52,704 bases of DNA from positions 1 through 52,704 of the forward strand of contig CALVXD010000005.1 of assembly GCA_944368815.1 (NCBI GenBank). The letters are read 5' to 3'. Origin of the DNA: an uncultured Bacilli bacterium (GTDB lineage: Bacteria > Bacillota_I > Bacilli_A > RF39 > UBA660). The position numbers and the translations under genes were made by a program. Numbering within the stretch: position 1 is the first letter of the stretch; each line of letters starts with the position of its first letter. Of the stretch, positions 42,257-49,646 are shown one piece after another. The notes below the pieces were generated by a model. It ran no database searches. It was not told where the DNA came from and saw only the letters and a list, made by a program, of their open reading frames with translations.

Positions 42257-42287
42257 ATTATACAATCTAAACCTTAGTTTAGGTCAA
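42257..42287 (-). promoter_or_regulatory. MerR-type promoter with dyad operator
   Basis: Minus-strand -35 TTGACC (42282-42287), 19-bp spacer, -10 TATAAT (42257-42262). The spacer contains the perfect dyad CTAAAC-CTTA-GTTTAG (42267-42282). The over-long spacer with a central dyad is the hallmark of MerR-activated promoters, and the merR gene is adjacent and divergent. Confidence 0.9.
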
Positions 42288-42314
42288 GTATTTAAATAAC
42301 ATTTGGAGGTAAAT

Positions 42315-42758
42315 ATGCAAATTGGAGAAATATCAAAGAAAACTGGATTATCAATATCAACATTAAGATATTATGATAAACATGGATTATTACAAAATAT
42401 AGATAGATCAAATGGTGGTATAAGAAAATTTGATGATAAAGATTTAGAAGCATTAAGAATAATTATATGTTTAAAAACATCAGGTATGAAGATTTCTGAA
42501 ATCAAACAATTTATGGATTGGTGTAGTAAAGGAGATACCACTATTGATAAAAGATTAAATATGTTCTATCAGCAAGAAAAAAATATCAATGAACAAATTG
42601 ATATTCTTAATAAATCACTAAAATTAATTAAATTTAAACAGTGGTATTATGAAGCTGCTAAAAGAGATGGCACTGAAAAGAATGTAAAAGATATGAATTT
42701 AGATGATTATCCTGACGATATTAGAAAATTATATGAAGAAGCTCACATAATTTGGTGA
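42315..42758 (+). CDS. MerR family transcriptional regulator
   Basis: About 147 aa from ATG 42315, with SD GGAGGT five bases upstream. N-terminal winged HTH MQIGEISKKTGLSISTLRYY then GLLQNIDRSNGGIRKFDDKD, a dimerising coiled coil (KRLNMFYQQEKNINEQIDIL) and a short C-terminus. No cysteine-rich metal site; it most resembles the AdhR/NmlR-like electrophile-sensing group (weak inference). It is expected to act on the 19-bp-spacer promoter to its left. The stop is TGA directly after a TGG tryptophan codon. Confidence 0.92.
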   Translation: MQIGEISKKTGLSISTLRYYDKHGLLQNIDRSNGGIRKFDDKDLEALRIIICLKTSGMKISEIKQFMDWCSKGDTTIDKRLNMFYQQEKNINEQIDILNKSLKLIKFKQWYYEAAKRDGTEKNVKDMNLDDYPDDIRKLYEEAHIIW

Positions 42759-42807
42759 GTTTCTTTATAAATATATATTTTTATAATTCTCCTTTATAAA
42801 AATATAT
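42742..42807. terminator. Convergent terminator region between merR and the PfkB-SIS gene
   Basis: On plus, CTCAC/GTGAG (plus flanking pairs, about 42741-42761) with TTTCTTT follows and contains the merR stop. Next to it is a perfect 14-bp A/T stem (42773-42786, 42794-42807) with a 7-nt loop that contains the stop of the PfkB-SIS gene. Confidence 0.6.
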
Positions 42808-44745
42808 TTTCATAGCATCTTCACTATATGTAGGTTTTGATATATCTATAATCAAAAAATTTGATATATAATATATTAAAAATTGAGAAGCAACTAATAA
42901 ATCATATTCACATAAAATTCCATCATATCTACTTTCAATTATTAAATTTTTATCTTTTGATAAATAATCTAATAATTTATTTTCATATGGACTTGTACTT
43001 TTTTGTTTTAAATATATATTTTTGTTTTGACTTAAATGTTCATAATTAATAAATCTTCCATGAGAAAAATTTTTCTTTTCATGAACTAAGCAATTATAAA
43101 TACCTGATTCTACTATTTTACTTTCTAAATCACTACCTGCAGATTCAGTAAAATCTCCTGTAAAAATATTTATTTGTCCACCTTTAGTTAAAAATTCCTT
43201 TAACATTTGTTTATTTTCTTTAAAATATATATCAAAATATTCTTTCCAATACTTTATACTATTTTTAATAAAATCGTTGACATTATTAATTGATTGATTT
43301 TCAAAATATAGTTTTAAAAATAAACTTGATGGTGCTACTGCTCCTTCAAAAGATAGAAATCCCCTTTCTTTTCCCTTATTTGTTCCTGTTCTATATGAAA
43401 TAATATTATTTTTTGATATTCCTGTTTTTGTTACTATTTTTTGAACTTCTCCTTTTGTTATAATATATTTATTTTTATTATCAATTAAACTTGTTGCTAC
43501 TAATAAATCATTAGTAGTTCCTGAATAAGTAAACAAAAATACTGAGTCTATCTTTTCATTATTTCTATAATATACATCTCTAGGATATAATGCAAATGTA
43601 TTTGTTCCATATAAGTAATTAATGACCTTTGAAGAAAATTTTGCAGCTGCAAAAGAACCACCAGTTCCTAAGAAAATACTATTATCTAAATCTTTAAAGT
43701 TTATTTTTATTAATTTTTCATATGCATTACTATTAACAGCATTAATTACTCTTGCTTCTAAATTGTTTATATTAATATTACATCTTTTAATTTGCTTTCT
43801 TGTTGATATTTCAAAATTATTACAAGTGCAAGTATCTGTTATTTTTTTTATTTTATATAATGGTTGGATATGACCTCTAGCACCAAATTTTTTTACTACT
43901 TTTTTTGTAAGACTTGTAGCTTTTAAAAAAGTTGCATCAATAAATTTTTCATCAATTACATAATTATTTTTTACATAGGAACTAATAAATACAGAAAAGA
44001 AAGCATCTCCTGCTCCTGTCGGATCTATTTCTACTTCAGGATTAGACAATTCTTTAGTTATTTTTTTATTATTTATTATAAAATCTGCTCCTTTTTTCCC
44101 CCTTGTAACAATTATCATCCTAGGTTTTAAAATATTATATATATCTTCAAGTGAATTTAAAGAAAACCTATTTATTAAATATTTTTCAACACGTTCATTT
44201 AAATTTATAATGTCAAATTTATTTTCTATTTTTTTAATCACTTCTTCATCACTATAATTATCTAGTTCAAAATATTGCCCCAAATCCAACATTTTTTTAT
44301 TTTCACAATTATCAATAATAATTTGGTTTTTAATATTTAAATTATCAAACACCAAAACATCTCCTATGTTAATTTTCTTTAATATATCATCAGTATTTAT
44401 ATTACTTTCTTCATACCACTGTTTTTGATTACATATCGGACATCTCTTTTTTGATTTAAATTCTAATTTGCCATTTTCTTCAATATAGGATACATGAAAA
44501 CAACGTGTTTTTATATTTTCCATAATTTCTACATTATCAATGTTTGCGCCAATATCTTTTAAACTTTTTAATGCAACATTACCTGTAACATCTTGTCCAC
44601 ATACTCCATAAACAGCTGTATCTAACCCCATTTTAGCTATATTAGCAATTATATTATGAGATGTCATTCCACCATTAACCCCAACTAGTTTTCCATTTTT
44701 ATAATAAAAATCTGTAACTAAATCACCTATACTAATTATTTTCAT
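42781..44745 (-). CDS. PfkB-family sugar kinase fused to tandem SIS domains
   Basis: About 654 aa from ATG 44745 (SD GGGAG; the longer frame begins upstream of the SD). Residues 1-300: PfkB/ribokinase fold with GVNGGMTSHNIIANIAKMG, an inserted CPIC pair (102-105) and the catalytic DPTGAGDAFF (241-250). Residues 300-325: linker with CTC and a further Cys. Residues 330-654: two SIS subdomains as in GlmS or FrlB, with GTGGSFAAAK (360-369), TYSGTTNDLL and HGRFINYEH. Fructoselysine kinase (FrlD, PfkB) and deglycase (FrlB, tandem SIS) are known separate partners; this fusion may do a similar kinase/isomerase or deglycase pair. Substrate unknown. Confidence 0.85.
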   Translation of the reverse strand: MKIISIGDLVTDFYYKNGKLVGVNGGMTSHNIIANIAKMGLDTAVYGVCGQDVTGNVALKSLKDIGANIDNVEIMENIKTRCFHVSYIEENGKLEFKSKKRCPICNQKQWYEESNINTDDILKKINIGDVLVFDNLNIKNQIIIDNCENKKMLDLGQYFELDNYSDEEVIKKIENKFDIINLNERVEKYLINRFSLNSLEDIYNILKPRMIIVTRGKKGADFIINNKKITKELSNPEVEIDPTGAGDAFFSVFISSYVKNNYVIDEKFIDATFLKATSLTKKVVKKFGARGHIQPLYKIKKITDTCTCNNFEISTRKQIKRCNININNLEARVINAVNSNAYEKLIKINFKDLDNSIFLGTGGSFAAAKFSSKVINYLYGTNTFALYPRDVYYRNNEKIDSVFLFTYSGTTNDLLVATSLIDNKNKYIITKGEVQKIVTKTGISKNNIISYRTGTNKGKERGFLSFEGAVAPSSLFLKLYFENQSINNVNDFIKNSIKYWKEYFDIYFKENKQMLKEFLTKGGQINIFTGDFTESAGSDLESKIVESGIYNCLVHEKKNFSHGRFINYEHLSQNKNIYLKQKSTSPYENKLLDYLSKDKNLIIESRYDGILCEYDLLVASQFLIYYISNFLIIDISKPTYSEDAMKIYFYKGEL

Positions 44746-44817
44746 TTTATACTCCCTGCTACTTAAAAACATCAATACAAAAATTTATAAAACAATAAAC
44801 TGTACTAGATTATCTTT

Positions 44818-45666
44818 TTAATTTTCTTTATTAAATAATTCTTCCACAATTAAATCTCTTGAGTGTAAATTATTATTCTTTCCTAATAATAAGTTTTCAT
44901 AAAATTTAATTAAGAAACTACTATCTTCTTTTATATTTAAATAATTATTAAAATAATTACTTCTTACTAATGCATTTCGATAATAAACTGATTTTTCTTT
45001 GAACATAGTATTATCTACATTATATCCAAGTGATAATAAATACTTTTCTATAAATAATGCAGTTGTTCTAGTATTACCTTCTCTAAATGGATGAATTTGC
45101 CATATACTTGAAGAAAAATTAGCTATATTATTAATTACATCAACTATATTCATTTCTTTATAATTTTTATTTTTTTCTAAAGAAATATCATAATCTAATG
45201 ATTGTTCTAATAATTTACAATCACCATAAGCTACTGAATCATTATTTAAGATTCTTTCATGTTTAGAAAAATCTACTTTTCTAAATTCACCTGCAAATTC
45301 ATAAACATCTTTAAATAAATATTCATGGATATATTTTATATAGTCTACTGATAATTCAAAATTATCTTTTTCTAATAATTGAATGATTCTAGTAGAAACT
45401 AAATCACATTCAAATTCTTCTTGAATAGTTTTATCATTTTTATCTTTTTCTACATAATATTGTTTTAACTCATGTTCAACTTCATAAATTGTTTTTTCTC
45501 CTATTACATTTTCTTGTAACAATTTTTCTAAATACTTAGATGGTTTTAAATTATCAACTTTTTGAAGCCCAATAGCCATATCCCACTCTAATTGTTTTAC
45601 ATAATTTTTAGGTGTTTCTATTTCAATATAATCATTTATACTTGAATCTAATTCTTTTTCTGACAT
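44818..45666 (-). CDS. Fic domain protein (probable AMPylase or related transferase)
   Basis: 282 aa. The Fic motif HPFREGNTRTTALFIEKYLL lies near residue 192, with T in place of the usual G or K of G-N-[GK]-R, and the preceding DVINNIANFSSSIWQ matches Fic helices. N-terminal helical region (about 1-90). Fic proteins usually transfer AMP to protein hydroxyls. No inhibitory [ST]-x3-E-[GN] motif was confidently seen. It has its own promoter and SD GGAGGTG, and no obvious small antitoxin partner. Confidence 0.88.
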   Translation of the reverse strand: MSEKELDSSINDYIEIETPKNYVKQLEWDMAIGLQKVDNLKPSKYLEKLLQENVIGEKTIYEVEHELKQYYVEKDKNDKTIQEEFECDLVSTRIIQLLEKDNFELSVDYIKYIHEYLFKDVYEFAGEFRKVDFSKHERILNNDSVAYGDCKLLEQSLDYDISLEKNKNYKEMNIVDVINNIANFSSSIWQIHPFREGNTRTTALFIEKYLLSLGYNVDNTMFKEKSVYYRNALVRSNYFNNYLNIKEDSSFLIKFYENLLLGKNNNLHSRDLIVEELFNKEN

Positions 45667-45687
45667 TTTAGCACCTCCGCTAATATT

Positions 45688-45716
45688 ATTGTACCAAAAA
45701 AGTCTAAATCTGTCAG
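45688..45716 (-). promoter_or_regulatory. Promoter of the fic gene
   Basis: Minus-strand -35 CTGACA (45711-45716), 17-bp spacer, -10 TACAAT (45688-45693). Confidence 0.75.
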
Positions 45717-45807
45717 TATCATACTATAAAAATACATCTAAAAATAATTAGTTAATTTTAATTAAAAACAAAAAAATTTTCTTGGTTCTTCAGTAAGCAA
45801 ACTAAGA

Positions 45808-45912
45808 TTACATATTCTTAAATTTTAAAGTTAAATCTTTCTTTAGTGTCACAAATTCATCTATATCAATTTCATATAATTTAGGCAATAAAATCAATTT
45901 ATCAATAGTTAT
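45808..45912 (-). pseudogene. Remnant of an Xre-type HTH regulator
   Basis: In the 341-bp gap between fic and the Nudix gene, an open stretch reads ITIDKLILLPKLYEIDIDEF then VTLKKDLTLKFKNM and a stop. The pattern x-I-D-K-L-x-x-L-x-x-L-Y-x-I-x-I-D-E-x is the end of an Xre/HTH_3 domain. There is a stop just upstream and no start, so it is a decayed fragment. The rest of the gap holds the fic promoter and nothing else I can support. Confidence 0.5.
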
Positions 45913-46007
45913 TTAAAATTTACATTTAAAATATCATTGATAAGTAACATACGTACATTTTAAATATGTAGTAAATTTAACACTTCACTCTTGTATTTTT
46001 TTATAAA

Positions 46008-46511
46008 CTATATTATCATCTGCTTTTCTTCTTTATAAGTAACAAATTGAAATTCTTTTTTATTAATATTTTCTAATTGGTATTTAAGAAAATCAGGTTT
46101 TATTGGAGCTGTTCCCAATTCTTCTAATTTAAACCATTTAAACACCAAATTTTCTTGTTCTTCTATCCCGTCAAATTCGTTATTATTTAATATCCATTCA
46201 TCATCTTTTACTAAAACTTTATGTCCAAAAATAAATTGATGATATTTATCTTCCCCAAATTTAAAGAAATACTCTGATACAGTTGTTACATCACTAACAT
46301 TAAAATTATTTAAACCTAGTTCTTCTTCTAGTTCTCTTATAATAGTTTCTTTAGTAGTTTCTCCTACTCTTATTTTCCCACCTGGTAAAGCCCAAAATTC
46401 ATCTTGCTTTCTTTTTTGAAATAAAATATTATCATTATTTATAATAATTGCTACTGCACGACAATTTAATATATAATCTTCTATTCTTATATTTATATCT
46501 CTATTTTTCAT
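46008..46511 (-). CDS. Nudix hydrolase
   Basis: 167 aa with the Nudix box GGKIRVGETTKETIIRELEE ending in ELGL (about residues 44-66), preceded by FWALPGG. Hydrolyses a nucleoside diphosphate linked to another group; substrate not predictable. The C-terminal half has ENLVFKWFKLEELGTAPIKP, frequent in Nudix proteins of sugar or nucleotide loci. SD GGAGA. Confidence 0.92.
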   Translation of the reverse strand: MKNRDINIRIEDYILNCRAVAIIINNDNILFQKRKQDEFWALPGGKIRVGETTKETIIRELEEELGLNNFNVSDVTTVSEYFFKFGEDKYHQFIFGHKVLVKDDEWILNNNEFDGIEEQENLVFKWFKLEELGTAPIKPDFLKYQLENINKKEFQFVTYKEEKQMII

Positions 46512-46562
46512 ATTTATTTTCTCCTACTGCTTTATATTTATTTTTTTTATATAAACATATAA

Positions 46563-46640
46563 ATTTCTATATTGTGTATCTATATTGTATATCTATATTG
46601 TGTACAAAAAAGAAGACAAAAATCAATTGCTTGCCTTGTC
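46563..46640 (-). repeat. Triple repeat and hairpin upstream of the Nudix gene
   Basis: The 540-bp gap 46512-47051 is AT-rich with no supportable gene. Close to the Nudix gene are three near-copies of ACAATATAGATA (46563-46604, minus strand), preceded by a hairpin GAGACAA/TTGTCTT with T-run (about 46605-46645). A TTGACA hexamer lies near 46727-46732 with an imperfect -10. The repeats may be an operator; the hairpin may be an attenuator. Also present around 46985-47006 is a direct repeat of GGTAGTT. Confidence 0.4.
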
Positions 46641-47005
46641 TCCTCATCTTAAAAACTTTCATTAGTTCAATCAAACATGGGCAAACACTCCCAAAATTTA
46701 TGTTATAATTTTAGAATAATCAAAAAAATGTCAATACTTTTTTTAGTTAATATATTTTTGATAATAGAAAACCTATACAAATCATATTTTTTTTAACTTA
46801 TATGTAAAAGTAATTTTAAAACAAAGTATAATTCACGACTTTAGAACATTATTGTGTTTTATTATTATTAAATATTGTCACATTTATTAAAAAATAAAAT
46901 AAATTATCTATATTGTTGATAAACTAAATTAAAAAGTGTAACTATTTTAGTCCTAATACATACTACTTGAAAACTGTACTTTGGGTAGTTTGAGTTGGTA
47001 GTTGA

Positions 47006-47049
47006 ATTTAAAAAGTCTAATAAGCAAAATTATGTACTTATTAAACTTT
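47006..47049 (-). terminator. Intrinsic terminator after the second Nudix gene
   Basis: Minus-strand 13-bp stem (47037-47049 with 47012-47024, one G-U pair), 12-nt loop, then TT following a T-rich arm, 3 bp after the stop codon. Confidence 0.75.
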
Positions 47050-47051
47050 TT

Positions 47052-47498
47052 TTAATTAAGTTTATATCCTAATTTTTCTAATTCCATTATTGCAATAGCA
47101 GATAATTCTTTTTTAGATAATTTATCGATATCAAAAAAATCTGCCCCAAGGGAATCATCATTTACTTCATCTACTTTTACTTCTTTCTTAATTTCATTAT
47201 TATAATTTGAAACTTTAAAGAAAATACCAGTATGATGAACCTTCACTAAAACATCTTCTTTAAATTGCCATTCAAAAGCAACAGAATCGGCATCAAACAA
47301 TTGACAATCGACTACTTCTATACCAACTTCTTCCATCAACTCTCTTTTTAAAGCATCTTCTGGTCTTTCACAAAACTCTATAGTTCCACCTGGTAAATCT
47401 AGTTTTCCATCATAAGGACCTCCAAATTTCTTAATAAGTAAAATCTTACCATCTTGAATAACTAAACCATAAGCCCCTAATTGTTTAAATTCTTTCAT
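47052..47498 (-). CDS. Nudix hydrolase
   Basis: 148 aa, Nudix box GGTIEFCERPEDALKRELME then EVGIEV (about residues 37-60), preceded by YDGKLDLPGG. Opening FKQLGAYGLVIQDGKILLIKK is typical of MutT-like proteins. The substrate is unknown. SD GAGG. It lies downstream of the decayed radical SAM gene and may have belonged to the same cluster. Confidence 0.92.
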   Translation of the reverse strand: MKEFKQLGAYGLVIQDGKILLIKKFGGPYDGKLDLPGGTIEFCERPEDALKRELMEEVGIEVVDCQLFDADSVAFEWQFKEDVLVKVHHTGIFFKVSNYNNEIKKEVKVDEVNDDSLGADFFDIDKLSKKELSAIAIMELEKLGYKLN

Positions 47499-47578
47499 CT
47501 GTCTTTCCTCACTTTCTTATTTTTATTTTTAAACTAATACAATTATAGCATATTTTACCTTGATTATATTAGTAAAAA

Positions 47579-48659
47579 CTACTTTTTCTTTCTTAAAACA
47601 TATCCATCAATTTCTTTATCGTTTTTATGATAACATTCCCAGTCAAACTCTGCTATAATCTCACCACAATAATCGCAAAAAGAAGTAGAATTGTTTAACT
47701 TTTCTATAGCATCTCAACCATTAGATATATTTGATAATTGTATGTAATCATCTCTTAAAACTGCATAATTTGTACCATATCTTTTATTTAAAATATCTGT
47801 CAATAAATGGTAATAACATTTTGCTATTTTTCCATCTCGCAAAGACCTACAAAGCCTTCAAATACATTCTTTACTTACTTTATTGCCATTATTATTTTTT
47901 TCTAATATTAATCTAGTTTGAAATTTTTTTATTGGTTCAATTGGACTAAAAAAAATCATCATTTATCAAATATGTAATTTTATTTGCATCTAATATATTT
48001 AATATTTTGTCTATTTTTTTATTTGGTGGTTCATATAAAGAAATAGATAACATTATATCATTATCTACAAATGATTTAATAACTTTCTCATCTAGTTTAT
48101 CTAATAATAAACCATTTGACACTACTACAATTTTAGTGTTTGGTAATATTTTCCTTGAAATGTTTAATAGTTTCGAAAAATTAGGATGTAATAATGACTC
48201 TCCTCCTAAAATTCTAAAGTAATAGACATTAAATTTTATGATATTAATTTTATATCATGTTCATAATTAGCTAAACTAACATAATTATTATCATAAATAT
48301 TTGAAAAATGTGCACATCCTTTACAATTTAAATTGCAATGATCAACAACATTAGTTTCCAAATAATTTAAAAACGGTAATGATAAATCAATTGAATCTAT
48401 ATAACTATTTAATTGCTCATAAGATTTTTGATTAGAACATAACACTCTTTCATCAACAGTATTTATTTCTTTAAAACTAATATTTCTTAAATATTCAATG
48501 GTACACCCATGATAATTGGTTTTTTTATTATATAGTTTCTGTGATACATCTGATTTACCACCCAATTTAAGAAATCCATTTACTATAATATTGTATTTTT
48601 CTAATTTTTTTTGCAAATTCTATGGCAAAAGGTCCTATTCCAAATATATAGTTCTTTAT
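47579..48659 (-). pseudogene. Decayed radical SAM protein gene
   Basis: About 360 codons in several frames. An SD (GGAGGA) precedes ATA where a start is expected (48657-48659), then KNYIFGIGPFAIEFAKK, a frameshift at eight A (48605-48612), and an open frame 48236-48616 with the iron-sulphur motif CNLNCKGCAHF. A second frameshift near 48240 leads to FNVYYFRILGGESLLHPN, a third at eight T (47948-47955) to SPIEPIKKFQTRL. Two TGA codons follow (about 47854 and 47715), then the C-terminal cysteine region CDYC and a TAG at 47579. The N-terminus looks Rossmann-like, followed by radical SAM and an auxiliary cysteine region. Clearly a recent pseudogene, unless the assembly has homopolymer errors. Confidence 0.85.
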
Positions 48660-48671
48660 AATTTTCCTCCT

Positions 48672-49646
48672 TTATTTTTTTGCACGTTGCAAAGAGGACA
48701 TTCTTGAATTCAAGTTTTCATACATCCAATCAAATCTTCCATATTGTTTCAATTCACAATCAACTATCATTTTTAAAATAACATACATGCGATATATTTC
48801 AATTCTAACTTTTTCATCATAATTTAACTTTTTATTATCAAAACCTTTTAAATAGTGATCACTTGTTATTCCATCAATAGTATGAAAATAAAATGTCATT
48901 AATTCATCACAAAAATACAAATCAGAAAAATCAACAATTCCAGAAACTTTTCCATCTTTTACTAAAACATTCCCATCCCATATATCAGTATGTGCTAAAC
49001 AAAGATTGGAAATGTTATTTAAGCTTTTTTTATTTGATATTATTATATTTTTAATATTGTCATAATTATTTTCTCCGAAATTAACATTTTTGAATTTAGT
49101 ATTTTCTAATAAAAGTTCAAACAAATTCATTGTAAATTCATAATTATTTTTAAATTTTTTATTTGGTTGGCTTGGCAGAAAAAATTCTTGTCCTTTTACG
49201 GAACATATTCTTTTACTCAATATTCCCAATTGATATTCAACATTACTTTTTTCTTCCTCGCTCATTTTTTCTTTCATTTCTAAATAATTCTTACCATCAA
49301 TATAACTCATGAAAATATAAGGTGATTCACACACCGAACAACTGTCATCATAGTATAATAACCTTGGAGATGGAAAGTCAATTTTTTCCATTAATTTTAA
49401 CATCTCAACTTCCCACCAAAGTATATTCCTATCTGCAGTTATCATTTTACTTTCATCTTTTGGTGCTATTTTTAATACAACCTTATTGCCATTATTTTCT
49501 ATTAAATATACAGCATTTTTCATTCCACCACTTAATATTGTTATTTTAATATTATCAGTATTAGTATCGTTAAATGATTTTTCGTAAATATCTTTAATAT
49601 TAGATATATCTTGATAATTCTTAACGGAGGATTTATTTTCCATCAT
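48672..49646 (-). CDS. Aminoglycoside/choline kinase-like phosphotransferase
   Basis: About 324 aa from the ATG at 49646, with SD AGAGGT inside the end of the upstream gene. Kinase fold with nucleotide region ILSGGMKNAVYLIE and lysine VVLKIAP, catalytic HTDIWDGN (about 219-226) and metal DFSD (about 239). Residues between suggest a small-molecule kinase of the APH/choline kinase/fructosamine kinase superfamily. It overlaps the glycosyltransferase gene by 14 bp and directly precedes the decayed radical SAM gene, so a joint role in decorating a surface glycan or small metabolite is plausible but unproven. Confidence 0.88.
   Translation of the reverse strand: MMENKSSVKNYQDISNIKDIYEKSFNDTNTDNIKITILSGGMKNAVYLIENNGNKVVLKIAPKDESKMITADRNILWWEVEMLKLMEKIDFPSPRLLYYDDSCSVCESPYIFMSYIDGKNYLEMKEKMSEEEKSNVEYQLGILSKRICSVKGQEFFLPSQPNKKFKNNYEFTMNLFELLLENTKFKNVNFGENNYDNIKNIIISNKKSLNNISNLCLAHTDIWDGNVLVKDGKVSGIVDFSDLYFCDELMTFYFHTIDGITSDHYLKGFDNKKLNYDEKVRIEIYRMYVILKMIVDCELKQYGRFDWMYENLNSRMSSLQRAKK

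Noticed and set aside
46563..46604. CRISPR-like array
   Set aside because: Three short contiguous near-repeats with no spacers of even length and no cas genes.
46690..46740. Plus-strand promoter with TGTTATAAT near 46700
   Set aside because: No -35 and no plus-strand gene follows it.
47579..48659. Reading TGA as tryptophan throughout the window
   Set aside because: potC, comEC, the Panacea antitoxin and merR end in TGA at sensible places, and Trp is TGG in all intact genes. TGA in the decayed gene is better explained by mutation.
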